A stretch of DNA of 64,000 bases from Dyadobacter fermentans (lineage in GTDB: Bacteria; Bacteroidota; Bacteroidia; Cytophagales; Spirosomataceae): assembly GCF_019924045.1 (NCBI RefSeq), contig NZ_JAHXBN010000021.1, forward strand, positions 40,620 through 104,619, read 5' to 3'. This document shows, piece after piece, positions 7,808 to 16,255 of this stretch. Under the pieces are notes generated by a model. It searched no databases. It was not told the DNA's origin and saw nothing but the letters and a program-made list of their open reading frames with translations. How positions within the stretch are numbered: the first letter of the stretch is position 1; every line of letters begins with the position of its first letter. The translations under genes and the position numbers were made by a program.

Positions 7808-7992
7808 TGAAAGAGATCGTCGAAAAAAATCTGACCGAGGAGCAGTATGAGAGGTTGATGAATGAGATTTTAGCTTTGATGAACAAGGGCGAAAAGAACT
7901 TGTCCGAATCCGAGTTAGATTCGATACGAGAAATGGCCTTGCTTGCGCAGGCATTCGAGCGCGAGCATTACTATCCGCCGCGCTTGCGTTAG
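7804..7992 (+). CDS. HigA-like mini-antitoxin lacking the HTH domain
   Basis: This 62-residue protein overlaps the toxin stop (ATGATG at 7804). Its sequence (LTEEQYERLMNEILALM, ESELDSIREMALLAQAFE, EREHYYPPRLR) matches only the N-terminal toxin-binding part of HigA antitoxins such as the one at 53653-54012. The XRE helix-turn-helix that should follow the HYP-like segment is absent. The stop at 7990-7992 is 20 bases before the convergent acetyltransferase gene, so no room is left for it, and no HTH is visible in other frames. It may be a functional antitoxin that does not bind DNA, or a deletion product. The intact reading frame and translational coupling favour function. Confidence 0.75.
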   Translation: MMKEIVEKNLTEEQYERLMNEILALMNKGEKNLSESELDSIREMALLAQAFEREHYYPPRLR

Positions 7993-8012
7993 TGGCTACC
8001 TAAATAATCCTT

Positions 8013-8474
8013 CTATATCATCTTCCCCAAACAAACACTCCGGGATTCCTCTGGAAACTCTCCGAAATGTGGAATATCGGTGTAGCCCAGCTTTCGGTAC
8101 AATGCAATGGCGTCCGGTTGGCCTTTGCCGGTTTCGAGGATCATCGTTCCGTAGCCGAGTTCTTTTCCCCACTTTTCAAGTTCGTCGACCATCATTGAAG
8201 CGATGCCTTTGCCGCGGAATCCGGGTTTTACAAACATTCTTTTCAGTTCAAGACGATGCGCGTCGAATTGCTTGAAACAGCCACAGGCTATCGCTATGCC
8301 ATTTGCGTAGGCAAGTATAACCGTTGGCAGACCGGTAATGCGGTTATATTCTTCATAATCTTCCTTGTTAGTGTTGTATATGCGGCAAAGTTCATCGTCG
8401 AGTTCGCTGGTGAGGTTCTGAAAATCGGGATTGTCGCTGGTGGTGCGGATAAATTCGGGCATAGGTTGGTGCAT
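8013..8474 (-). CDS. GNAT family N-acetyltransferase
   Basis: A 153-residue protein with GNAT motif A, LKRMFVKPGFRGKGIASMM, whose Q/RxxGxG/A loop binds acetyl-CoA. Motif B follows as GTMILETGKGQPDAIALYRKLGYTDI. The acceptor, a small molecule or protein amine, cannot be inferred. The start could be residue 1 (8474) or the Met at residue 5 (8462). It is convergent with the HigB/mini-HigA pair with only 20 bases between. Confidence 0.85.
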   Translation of the reverse strand: MHQPMPEFIRTTSDNPDFQNLTSELDDELCRIYNTNKEDYEEYNRITGLPTVILAYANGIAIACGCFKQFDAHRLELKRMFVKPGFRGKGIASMMVDELEKWGKELGYGTMILETGKGQPDAIALYRKLGYTDIPHFGEFPEESRSVCLGKMI

Positions 8475-8522
8475 TTAACGATATGGTCCGCGAAGATAGG
8501 CATTTGCTTTGTTCAACTTTTA

Positions 8523-8556
8523 TTTGACAATCTTCCGGAAACGCCTTGTAGTTTTG
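8523..8556 (+). promoter_or_regulatory. Bacteroidota-type promoter of the phosphodiesterase gene
   Basis: TTTG at 8523-8526 (-33) and TAGTTTTG at 8549-8556 (-7, TAnnTTTG) are 22 bases apart. Transcription would start near 8563, about 30 bases before the ATG at 8595. Confidence 0.55.
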
Positions 8557-8594
8557 TGTAACGGCCTTCCTCAACGGCCGCGTCAATCTTCGAA

Positions 8595-9545
8595 ATGGAT
8601 ATGCGACATATAATTTCCTTTCTGCTGCTGCTTTCGGTGTCGGCTTCGTTCGCCCAAAAAGGGTTTCAAGTGGTACCGCTAGGTGTGAAAGGCGGAACAA
8701 CGGATGGAAACCTTTCCGCGTACATGCTTGCGCCGGCGGGATCGGATGCGTATGTGTGCCTGGATGCGGGCACGGTGAGTAACGGCATTGGCATAGCGAT
8801 CCAGAAGCTGGCGTTTAATGCAAATGCGGAAACAGTTCTGAAAAAATACATTAAGGGCTACCTCATTTCGCACCCGCACCTCGATCATATATCAGGAATG
8901 ATTATCAATTCGGTAGACGATACCGTGAAGCAGGTCTACGCGATGGCGCATGGCATTGATGTCATGAAAGCGCATTACTTCAACTGGCAAAGCTGGCCCA
9001 ATCTTGCGAACGACGGTAATGCACCTGCACTGAACAAATACCGTTACCAGCAGTTGGCAGAAGGTCTCGAAATGCCGGTGAAGGATTCAGAGATGTCGGT
9101 GCAGGCATTTCCGCTGAGTCATTCGAAGCCTTATTCGAGCACGGCGTTCCTCCTGAGGCAGGGTGACGACTATGCACTCTATTTTGGCGATACCGGCCCG
9201 GATGAGGTAGAGGAGACTGACCATATGAAAAGGGTTTGGACGGCCGTCGCACCGCTGGTGAAATCGGGAAAGTTGAAAGGTATTTTTCTGGAAGTCTCCT
9301 ATCCGAATGCGCAGCCCGATCGACATTTGTACGGTCACCTGACGCCGAAATGGTTTATGAGAGAGTTTGAGGTACTGGGAGGACTTGCCGGAAAGGAGCA
9401 TTTACAGAACCTGAATGTGGTCGTGACGCACATCAAACCCGTCGGAAATAATGAAGAAACGATCCGAAGAGAATTAGGTGCAGCCAACAGGCTGAGGCTG
9501 CGGCTTATTTTTCCGGAGCAGGGCGTAAAGTTCGAGCTGAAATAG
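8595..9545 (+). CDS. Class II cyclic-nucleotide phosphodiesterase (CpdP/PDE1-like), secreted
   Basis: 316 residues. Residues 1-20 form a signal peptide (FLLLLSVSASFA, cleavage before QKGF). The mature protein has a metallo-beta-lactamase fold with the metal site HPHLDH (His93, His95, Asp97, His98), later YFGDTGPDEVE, and VVVTHIKP near the end. The motif set and length match class II cAMP/cGMP phosphodiesterases (Vibrio CpdP, yeast PDE1) better than other MBL hydrolases. It would hydrolyse 3',5'-cyclic nucleotides in the periplasm, scavenging external cAMP. It has its own promoter at 8523 and ends at a bidirectional terminator. Confidence 0.8.
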   Translation: MDMRHIISFLLLLSVSASFAQKGFQVVPLGVKGGTTDGNLSAYMLAPAGSDAYVCLDAGTVSNGIGIAIQKLAFNANAETVLKKYIKGYLISHPHLDHISGMIINSVDDTVKQVYAMAHGIDVMKAHYFNWQSWPNLANDGNAPALNKYRYQQLAEGLEMPVKDSEMSVQAFPLSHSKPYSSTAFLLRQGDDYALYFGDTGPDEVEETDHMKRVWTAVAPLVKSGKLKGIFLEVSYPNAQPDRHLYGHLTPKWFMREFEVLGGLAGKEHLQNLNVVVTHIKPVGNNEETIRRELGAANRLRLRLIFPEQGVKFELK

Positions 9546-9550
9546 CATGC

Positions 9551-9577
9551 AAAAGGCGGGAACCAGTCCCGCCTTTT
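9551..9577. terminator. Bidirectional terminator
   Basis: A perfect 11-base stem AAAAGGCGGGA (9551-9561) / TCCCGCCTTTT (9567-9577) between the convergent phosphodiesterase and DUF72 genes. Confidence 0.9.
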
Positions 9578-9578
9578 G

Positions 9579-10478
9579 CTATTTAAATAAAGTAACCTGC
9601 CCACTCGCGACTCTTGGGTCATAAGGGACTTGCAGTTCCATTCCCAGCTCTTTGTTCAGTTTTTGGATCAAATAGGAGGATAGCAAGGGTGACGCTTCCT
9701 CATGGTTCTGGTGCACAAAAAAGTAGATATTCTGAATACCTTCTTCCGTCCAGAGTTTCAGCCTTTCAAACCAGTCGTCGAGGCGCGTGTAGTCCGAATC
9801 CACATTGGCGCCGTTGTAGCGGATGAATGCGGTCGGGGTGGTGAGCCGCATGTGCAGCAAGTCACGACGGCCGGCCGAGTCGGTGACAATATGCGTGATG
9901 TTTTTCTTTTCGAGGAGGCTGTACAGGTCTTCGCTGTTAAAAGAGCCATCGTACCAGCCGGTGTGGCGTAATTCCAATGCGAGCGGAAAGCCGGAAGGCC
10001 ATTCTTCCAGGTATGCTTTCAATATTTCCCAATTTTTAGGGCCGAAATTGTCGGGCATTTGCAGGAAAAGCATGCCGAGTTTATCCTGCAAATGGGCAAT
10101 GCCGTCGAGGTAAACGTCGGTCGGCTCTTTGGCATCTTTCAGCCTTTTCCAATGGCTGATGCCCTGGTGCAATTTAGGGAAGAACTTGAAGCCCGCCGGT
10201 GTTTTGGCGTACCACGACTCGATGGTTTCGACAGGGAAGTTATTGTAAAAGGTCGCATTCAGCTCAATGCTGTTGAACTGCGTCGCGTAATAGGCTAATT
10301 CGTCCTTGGTGCCTTTGGGGTAGAAACCTTTGAGATCGGTTTTGTTCCATTTGGCGCATCCGATGTAGATCCCGGGCTTTCCGCCCTTTGCTGCATTTAA
10401 CAGCGCTTTGTTAGCGGGATTATCGGGCGGTAATGTAAAATCTATGCTGTCGGCGTCGTCAACTTTTCCAAATTTCAT
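9579..10478 (-). CDS. DUF72 family protein (YecE-like)
   Basis: A 299-residue TIM-barrel-like protein of the DUF72 family. It shows the N-terminal IYIGCAKWNKTDLKGFYPKGT, FNSIELNATFYNN, KFFPKLHQGISH, LGMLFLQMPDNFGP, LALELRHTGWY and RYNGANVD, all family landmarks. The biochemical role of DUF72 is not settled; its barrel resembles xylose-isomerase-like enzymes. The length is normal. It is convergent with the phosphodiesterase gene and 76 bases after the cupin gene on the same strand, so the two may be co-transcribed. Confidence 0.88.
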   Translation of the reverse strand: MKFGKVDDADSIDFTLPPDNPANKALLNAAKGGKPGIYIGCAKWNKTDLKGFYPKGTKDELAYYATQFNSIELNATFYNNFPVETIESWYAKTPAGFKFFPKLHQGISHWKRLKDAKEPTDVYLDGIAHLQDKLGMLFLQMPDNFGPKNWEILKAYLEEWPSGFPLALELRHTGWYDGSFNSEDLYSLLEKKNITHIVTDSAGRRDLLHMRLTTPTAFIRYNGANVDSDYTRLDDWFERLKLWTEEGIQNIYFFVHQNHEEASPLLSSYLIQKLNKELGMELQVPYDPRVASGQVTLFK

Positions 10479-10553
10479 GACTGGTCAGGTTAGGATGAGT
10501 AAGAACCGATCCGGCAGGCCATTTCGACCTGCCAGATATTGATAATGAAGATA

Positions 10554-11069
10554 TTATCTTCCGAAATCGTCTTGCACGCGGACGATATCGTCTTCGTCCG
10601 AAGGATTGGAAGGGTCGGTATGTTGCCAGATTTCAGCTACAAAACCCCATTCATTCACACCCACAAGGCGGTGACGCTCTCCTTTTTTGAGGTTGATAAC
10701 CGTGCCGATCGGCAGTTGCTGCAATTCGGTCTCCTCGTCGGTATCGCTGATCACGATGCCGGCACTTCCGCCGATTACTTTCCAGATTTCGGCGCGGCGG
10801 TGGTGGTATTGCCATGACAGGCGTTTGTTCGGTGCCACCACGAGAATTTTAGGGCTCAATTTCTCATAACCGGCAAAGTCGGCAAGTGACAAATGCGGGA
10901 AAAATGTAGAGATGAATTTGGGTGCCTGGCTTTCATCGAGTACGAAGAAACCTCCCCACGGGCGGGAGTGGTCTTTGGCTACGACGGTGAATCCTTGCTG
11001 ATCTATAAACTGCTGTACTTTTTCGAAAACTTCATTTTTATCGGCGTCAGCCGCAAAAGATTGTATCAT
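10554..11069 (-). CDS. Cupin protein, mannose-6-phosphate isomerase type 2-like
   Basis: 171 residues with one cupin barrel. HSRPWGGFFVLDES near residue 35 resembles the start of the PMI type II/phosphoheptose isomerase-like family. The metal-binding motif WQYHHRRAEIWKVI supplies His and Glu ligands, and KGERHRLVGV supplies a later His. Such single-domain proteins in Bacteroidota are annotated as phosphomannose isomerase or phosphoheptose isomerase-like; activity on a sugar phosphate is inferred only. The same-strand DUF72 gene follows. Confidence 0.7.
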   Translation of the reverse strand: MIQSFAADADKNEVFEKVQQFIDQQGFTVVAKDHSRPWGGFFVLDESQAPKFISTFFPHLSLADFAGYEKLSPKILVVAPNKRLSWQYHHRRAEIWKVIGGSAGIVISDTDEETELQQLPIGTVINLKKGERHRLVGVNEWGFVAEIWQHTDPSNPSDEDDIVRVQDDFGR

Positions 11070-11121
11070 AACCGTGAGTAATTAGTGATTCAGGTGAATT
11101 TCAAAATTAGGATAAAAAACA

Positions 11122-11154
11122 AAAAGATGCCCCAAAATATTCAGGGCACCTTTT
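11122..11154 (-). terminator. Terminator of the SusC/SusD operon
   Basis: AAAAGATGCCC (11122-11132) pairs with GGGCACCTTTT (11144-11154) with one mismatch. On the minus strand it is followed by a T-rich run. It lies 23 bases after the SusD stop. Confidence 0.75.
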
Positions 11155-11176
11155 GAATTATATCTACTAATTTTTC

Positions 11177-12775
11177 CTATTTGTCCCACCAAACTTTGGT
11201 AGTAAAGTCGTCGGGTAAAGTGGCGCCCGTCTGGTAATTAGGGTTACCTGCCACTTCGCTGGTCGGATATTTGAGTCTTACGGGAATCGTTCCGTTGGTA
11301 ACGTTGCCCGGGTAGTTGGTTGGCGTCAGCTTAGGAAAGCCGGTTCTGCGCCAGTCGTTCCACGCTTCCCACCAGTTGAAGAACTTGTTCACCCACATTT
11401 GCTCCCCGATCATTTCCAGTGCCGGTTTGGTTGTACCGTAAGGATAAGTCGTCAAGTAAGCAGTTACCGCGGCGTCCGATACCGTCAGCGATGCATCATA
11501 AGGGGTATACATTTGCATGGATGCCTTCACGCCCGCTTCATAGTGCGATTTCGCCGTTCCGTTAATCCCGCTTCCGATTTTCCGTTCGATCGCTTCGGCC
11601 AGCAGGAATTCCACTTCGCCGTAATTCATGATCATGTAAGGATCGGAATCCTGCAACATTTTGACGTTGATACGGGAGTAGGTTTTGGAGGCAATCACCG
11701 GTTTGCCTTCCAATTGGTCCAGCATGGCCTGGTCGTACCCGTTTGGTAATCCTTTTTGTTTCAACGGATCGGTAGTTACCGGCGTGAATACTCCGCCTGC
11801 CCAGTCGCCGATACCACTACTGAGGATCATCAGACGGGGATCATCGTCGGCCACGCTATTTGCGTTGGCGCCTTTCAGAAAGTTCACCATCGTTGCGCTC
11901 AGGAATGCCGGCTGACCTCCGTCGCCGGGATCAAACGCGCGCGAAATACCGTTTTGGTTCACCCATTCGCTGGGGCCATCGGCCAGCGGAACCCACATAT
12001 TGTCGGCGTTGCTGGTGAACACGCCACCGGCTACGGCTTTGCTGACATACGTAGCGGCTTTGGCAGCATCCACGTTCGAGATACGCATAGCCAGACGCAG
12101 CATCAGAGAGTAACCGAAGCGCTTCCATTTGTTGATATCCCCCTTGTAAATGAAGTCGGCGTCGGTAAATCCTTCGTCGCCGTTGGAGGTATTCATGGCC
12201 GCGGCCGCTTCGTCCAGTTCTTTGAGCAGATCGGTGTAAATGACGTCCTGCGTATCGTATTTAGGGAAGAAAATACCCTCGGTACCCTTGTTGGCCTCGG
12301 TGTATGGTACGCTTCCGTAGAAATCGGTCAGGCGGGCAAAGCTGAACGCACGGAGAATGCGGGCCGCGTTGCGCATGTTGACATACTTACCTTCGGCAAA
12401 TCCGCCGGGACCCGATTGTTTCAGGACTTCGGCTATGTTTTTCAGCTGGTCGTTGTAGGTAAATTCAAATGGGGCCGCATTGGTCTCGAGATTCACCGTG
12501 TACTTGTCTCCGGGAGCGATGCCGCCACTCGCATTGCCCAGTTGCTGGATCGCGTAGGCGCACCAGCCGATGTTGGTCCGCCAGTCGATGTAACGGTTAT
12601 CACCACTGGAACCGTTGGAGGCTATCGCCAGCTCTGCGGAAGTGAATATAAAATTGAGGTCGACCTGGTTCAGTGCCTGGGGGTTGATGTTGAGGTCATG
12701 CAGTTCTTGTGTATCGCAACCCGTCATCAACACCGCTGCCAACCCGTATTTGATATATTTTCTGAAGTCTTTCAT
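11177..12775 (-). CDS. SusD/RagB-like outer membrane lipoprotein (SusD-like_2 type)
   Basis: 532 residues. A lipoprotein signal ends in the lipobox LMTGC (Cys20), and the next residues DTQELHDLNINPQALNQVD are the start typical of the SusD-like_2 group. TPR-type helices cradle the glycan in this family. NYGEVEFLLAEAIERK and MIGEQMWVNKFFNWWEAWNDWRRTGFPKL are conserved family segments. It forms the lid of the SusC transporter and gives ligand specificity. It follows the susC-like gene by 10 bases and is one transcript with it. The substrate is unknown; the nearby GH130 and symporter genes suggest mannose-containing glycans, but they are probably separate transcripts. Confidence 0.9.
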   Translation of the reverse strand: MKDFRKYIKYGLAAVLMTGCDTQELHDLNINPQALNQVDLNFIFTSAELAIASNGSSGDNRYIDWRTNIGWCAYAIQQLGNASGGIAPGDKYTVNLETNAAPFEFTYNDQLKNIAEVLKQSGPGGFAEGKYVNMRNAARILRAFSFARLTDFYGSVPYTEANKGTEGIFFPKYDTQDVIYTDLLKELDEAAAAMNTSNGDEGFTDADFIYKGDINKWKRFGYSLMLRLAMRISNVDAAKAATYVSKAVAGGVFTSNADNMWVPLADGPSEWVNQNGISRAFDPGDGGQPAFLSATMVNFLKGANANSVADDDPRLMILSSGIGDWAGGVFTPVTTDPLKQKGLPNGYDQAMLDQLEGKPVIASKTYSRINVKMLQDSDPYMIMNYGEVEFLLAEAIERKIGSGINGTAKSHYEAGVKASMQMYTPYDASLTVSDAAVTAYLTTYPYGTTKPALEMIGEQMWVNKFFNWWEAWNDWRRTGFPKLTPTNYPGNVTNGTIPVRLKYPTSEVAGNPNYQTGATLPDDFTTKVWWDK

Positions 12776-12785
12776 GTTCTTGGAA

Positions 12786-15700
12786 TTAGAATGTTGCTCT
12801 CAGGTTGAAACCATAACTGCGTGTGGAAGGGAAACCGAAGTAATCGAAGCCTTGCGAGTTGCCGTTCGAGTAGGTCGACTCCGGATCGACGTTGTCGATG
12901 TTTTTGAACAGGATCGCGAGGTTCCGGCCTACAAACGACAGGGTAAGGTTTTGAAGCGGTGTTTTTTCAAGCAGTTTTCTTGGGAAAGTGTAGCCCAATG
13001 AGAGTTGTCTGAGTTTAATGAACGAAGCATCGTAAAGGAACTTCGTTGTTACAGGGTTAGCTTCTCCACCCACAGACTGCCAGTAGTCATAAGCTTCGCG
13101 CGCAGTGAGCGTTTTGGTGAAAGGTTTGTACTCAGAGCCTTCCTGAGTTACACCGGTAACTGTCAGCGGAGCTTCGCCGTCGCGTCCCTGCAACGATTGC
13201 TTGCTAACGCCCCATTGTGTGAGCCGCATGTTCGTTCCGGACAGGATATCTCCACCCCATTTGAAGTCGACAAGGAAGGATAAATCGAAGCCTTTGTAGT
13301 TAAATGAGTTGGTCAAACCGCCGGTCAGCTTGGCAATACCGTTTCCGATAATCTGGTAATTGCTTTCCGAAACGGGGCGTCCATCGGCGAAGAACACCGG
13401 CTGGCCATCGGGTGAATACTTTTGGACCTTGCCGGTAATCATCCCGAACGGATGGCCGACAATATTTTTGATGAAGGCGTTTCTTGTTCTCGGTTCCTCC
13501 ATGACCAGCTCCGTAGAGCCTTCGATCAGCGCTTTCACCTTGTTGTTGTTCTTCGCCAGGTTCAGCGAGACATCCCAGGTCAGGTTGTTGGATTTGAGTG
13601 GGGTAGCCGTTATTAGCAACTCAATACCCCTGTTCTGCATTTTACCAAGGTTTACGGATGTACTACCAAAGCCGCTGGCACGTGAAATGGTGGCATTCAG
13701 GATATCGTCCGTAGTCTGTTGGTCATAGTACGTGAAATCAACCCCCAGTTTGTTGTTGAACAAGCGGAAATCGATACCGAATTCGGTTTCTGTCACGGTC
13801 AGGGGTTTCAGGTTCGGGTTAGGAATGTTACCGTTGTTGCCCATTGCCGAAGAGAAAGAAGCCATTGGGTGATCCAGGTGCGGGTTCCCATTCAGGGAGT
13901 AGGTCATGTTGGTAGAATACTCGTCAATGGTAGCATTACCCACCTGCGCCCACGAAGCGCGTACTTTACCATAGGACAACCAGGCCGGCAGGTTTTTGAA
14001 TGCATCGGAGAAAACAAAGCTCGTTCCTACGGAAGGGTAAAGGATGCTGTTGGTAGCCGGATTCAATACCGAAAACCAGTCATTACGTGCGGTTGCATTG
14101 AGGAACAGGTAGCCGTCCCATGAAATTTCGGCAGAACCCAGCAGCGAGTTGATGCCTTTTTCTCTGAAATCATAATCCCACAGCTTGGTTTTAAGGTTCT
14201 TGATCGCCGGGAAGAATGCCACGTTGAAGCCGGAGCCGTAAATGTTTTCGTATTCGTATCTTCTTCTCATCCGGTTACCGCCCGCGAATACATTTACGCC
14301 CACTTTACCGAATTCTTTATTGAAGCCGACCGTATATTCCAGGTTCAGCTCCTGCACATTCCAGGATCCCGCATTACGCGCACCGCCCAATTGGTACCCT
14401 GTACCTTCCGGGGTAAGCCCTTCCGAGCGGCGCTGATATTTGTCGAGGCCGACACGTCCCTGGATATACAGCCAGTCGGTGACCTGGTATTTCAATGCGC
14501 CGGAGGTAATGAAGCGGTCTTTATTATCGGTTTTGATAAACTGATGGGTTACCCAGTACGGGTTTTGGCCCCAGTTGTTAGCTGCCTGCTGGAACTCCTG
14601 ACCTACTTTTTTACCGAAAATACTCAGGCTGTTGGCATCTGTGCCGGCTGGTATAGCACCGGGTTTGGCGGGATCGCCGTAGTAATCCAGTACATTATAG
14701 TTGCCGGGGATGCGCCATACCGACTGGATTGCATTACCAGGCGAATCGGACACGTTCGGACGGTTTTTAGCCTTTTCTTCTGAATACAATACTTTGGCGT
14801 CCAGCGTCAGCCGTTTGCCGAATTTCGAATTGGTAGAGAGCGAGAGGTTGATCCTGTCGTAACCTGAATTCGGGATAATGGTGGTGCTGTTCAGATTGGT
14901 AACAGACGCCCGGAAATTCTGATTTTCGTTTCCGCCCGACAATGCGATGTTGTTGGTGAAGGCGTGGCCTGTTTTGTAGAAGCGGGAAAAATTGTCGCCC
15001 TGATTGGCATACGGCCGCATTTTGCCGTCGAATCCGATTACTTGGCTATTGTCGTATTTGGGTCCCCAGGAATCATCGCCCCAGTCGTAGGCCTGTGCCT
15101 GGGTGGTGGGTTTGGAAGCTACGCCATTCACGTATGAGCCGCTGCCGTAACTGTGTTGCAGGTCGGAGAGGTCATTGAATTTTTCAAAAACATAGTTAGA
15201 ACCGATTTCGATACCGATACCTTTTCTTTTGGTCCCGCGCTTGGTGGTAATGTTGATAACCCCGTTCGCCGCACGTGAGCCGTAAAGGGCCGCGGCGTTG
15301 GCACCTTTCAATACCACCACCGACTCAATGTCGTCCGGGTTGATACTCGAAAGTCCATCCCCTTCATCGGAGCCGCCCCAGAGACCGGCCTGGCCGAAGT
15401 TATTATTGTCCATCGGAATACCGTCGATTACATACAAGGGCTGGTTGTTGCCCTGAAGGGATTTGTTACCGCGGATGATCACGCGCGACGAGCCTGCGGG
15501 CCCGGAGGCGATCTTACTTACGTTCACCCCTGCTACACGTCCGGCGAGCGCATTACCCAGGTTGGGTTCGCGGGCGGCTGTCATGTTTGTGCCGGCTACC
15601 TCGGTAATGGAGTAGGCGAGTGACCTTTTTTCGCGGCTGATACCTAATGCCGTGACGACCACTTCATTCAGGGCTGTTGCTTCGGCTGCCAGTGAAATGT

Positions 15701-15971
15701 TGAGAATAGTGGCATTGGCGACGACCTCCTTGGTAACGTAACCGATATAGCTGAAAGCCAGGGTTTTCCCTTTTTCGACAGTGATACTGTATTCACCTTT
15801 GTCATTGGAGGTAGTACCTCTGGTGGTACCTTTTACGACCACATTCACACCGGCAATTTCACCGCCGGCGGCGTCGCTTACTTTCCCGGATACCGTCATT
15901 TCCTGCGCATAGCTCCTGAGGGAAAGCACAGTGAACAGTATCAGCATTTTAACGAGTAGATTTTTTTTCAT
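12786..15971 (-). CDS. SusC/RagA-family TonB-linked outer membrane transporter
   Basis: 1061 residues. A signal peptide (LILFTVLSLRSYA, mature start QEMTVSG) is followed by a CarboxypepD_reg-like domain (GKVSDAAGGEIAGVNVVVKG). Then come the plug (NEVVVTALGISREKRSL; GNALAGRVAGVNV; SRVIIRGNKSLQGNNQPLYVIDGIPM; VLKGANAAALYGSRAANGVINITTKRG) and a 22-strand barrel ending in FNLRATF, with the terminal Phe for BAM assembly. It imports the glycan captured by the SusD partner, driven by TonB/ExbBD. The partner gene starts 10 bases downstream. No anti-sigma FecR gene is next to it. Confidence 0.95.
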   Translation of the reverse strand: MKKNLLVKMLILFTVLSLRSYAQEMTVSGKVSDAAGGEIAGVNVVVKGTTRGTTSNDKGEYSITVEKGKTLAFSYIGYVTKEVVANATILNISLAAEATALNEVVVTALGISREKRSLAYSITEVAGTNMTAAREPNLGNALAGRVAGVNVSKIASGPAGSSRVIIRGNKSLQGNNQPLYVIDGIPMDNNNFGQAGLWGGSDEGDGLSSINPDDIESVVVLKGANAAALYGSRAANGVINITTKRGTKRKGIGIEIGSNYVFEKFNDLSDLQHSYGSGSYVNGVASKPTTQAQAYDWGDDSWGPKYDNSQVIGFDGKMRPYANQGDNFSRFYKTGHAFTNNIALSGGNENQNFRASVTNLNSTTIIPNSGYDRINLSLSTNSKFGKRLTLDAKVLYSEEKAKNRPNVSDSPGNAIQSVWRIPGNYNVLDYYGDPAKPGAIPAGTDANSLSIFGKKVGQEFQQAANNWGQNPYWVTHQFIKTDNKDRFITSGALKYQVTDWLYIQGRVGLDKYQRRSEGLTPEGTGYQLGGARNAGSWNVQELNLEYTVGFNKEFGKVGVNVFAGGNRMRRRYEYENIYGSGFNVAFFPAIKNLKTKLWDYDFREKGINSLLGSAEISWDGYLFLNATARNDWFSVLNPATNSILYPSVGTSFVFSDAFKNLPAWLSYGKVRASWAQVGNATIDEYSTNMTYSLNGNPHLDHPMASFSSAMGNNGNIPNPNLKPLTVTETEFGIDFRLFNNKLGVDFTYYDQQTTDDILNATISRASGFGSTSVNLGKMQNRGIELLITATPLKSNNLTWDVSLNLAKNNNKVKALIEGSTELVMEEPRTRNAFIKNIVGHPFGMITGKVQKYSPDGQPVFFADGRPVSESNYQIIGNGIAKLTGGLTNSFNYKGFDLSFLVDFKWGGDILSGTNMRLTQWGVSKQSLQGRDGEAPLTVTGVTQEGSEYKPFTKTLTAREAYDYWQSVGGEANPVTTKFLYDASFIKLRQLSLGYTFPRKLLEKTPLQNLTLSFVGRNLAILFKNIDNVDPESTYSNGNSQGFDYFGFPSTRSYGFNLRATF

Positions 15972-16034
15972 ACAATCCGTACATCGATAGGTTAAATGGA
16001 TATTTCATTGAGGAATAGTTGCTAAAAACTGAGT

Positions 16035-16042
16035 CAAATATA
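16035..16042 (-). promoter_or_regulatory. Possible -7 element of the first SusC gene
   Basis: The minus strand reads TATATTTG (TAnnTTTG) here, 64 bases before the SusC ATG at 15971. No TTG is found at the expected -33 spacing. The remaining region 15972-16255 is AT-rich with no ORF. Confidence 0.35.
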
Positions 16043-16255
16043 CCGCGGTTGACTCCATATGTACATAGTGCTTTTTTATCTAAAAATAACACATTTTTAA
16101 CACCTTTTTAATGAACGTAGTAAAACTATTCTACTTAAATGTAGGATTATTTTGTACGTTAACGGCCGTCCAAAGTGTACGGTGGCATAATGAATTTATT
16201 CGAAATGTGATTGAGGAACCGTATGTGCGGTCTTGAATATACGTCAGGGAAGGGG

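Noticed and set aside
11756..12808. A 350-codon plus-strand open frame opposite the first SusD-like gene
   Set aside because: It is antisense to a clear SusD lipoprotein with signal peptide and family motifs, and its own translation shows no family resemblance. Such long shadow frames come from GC-biased third positions.
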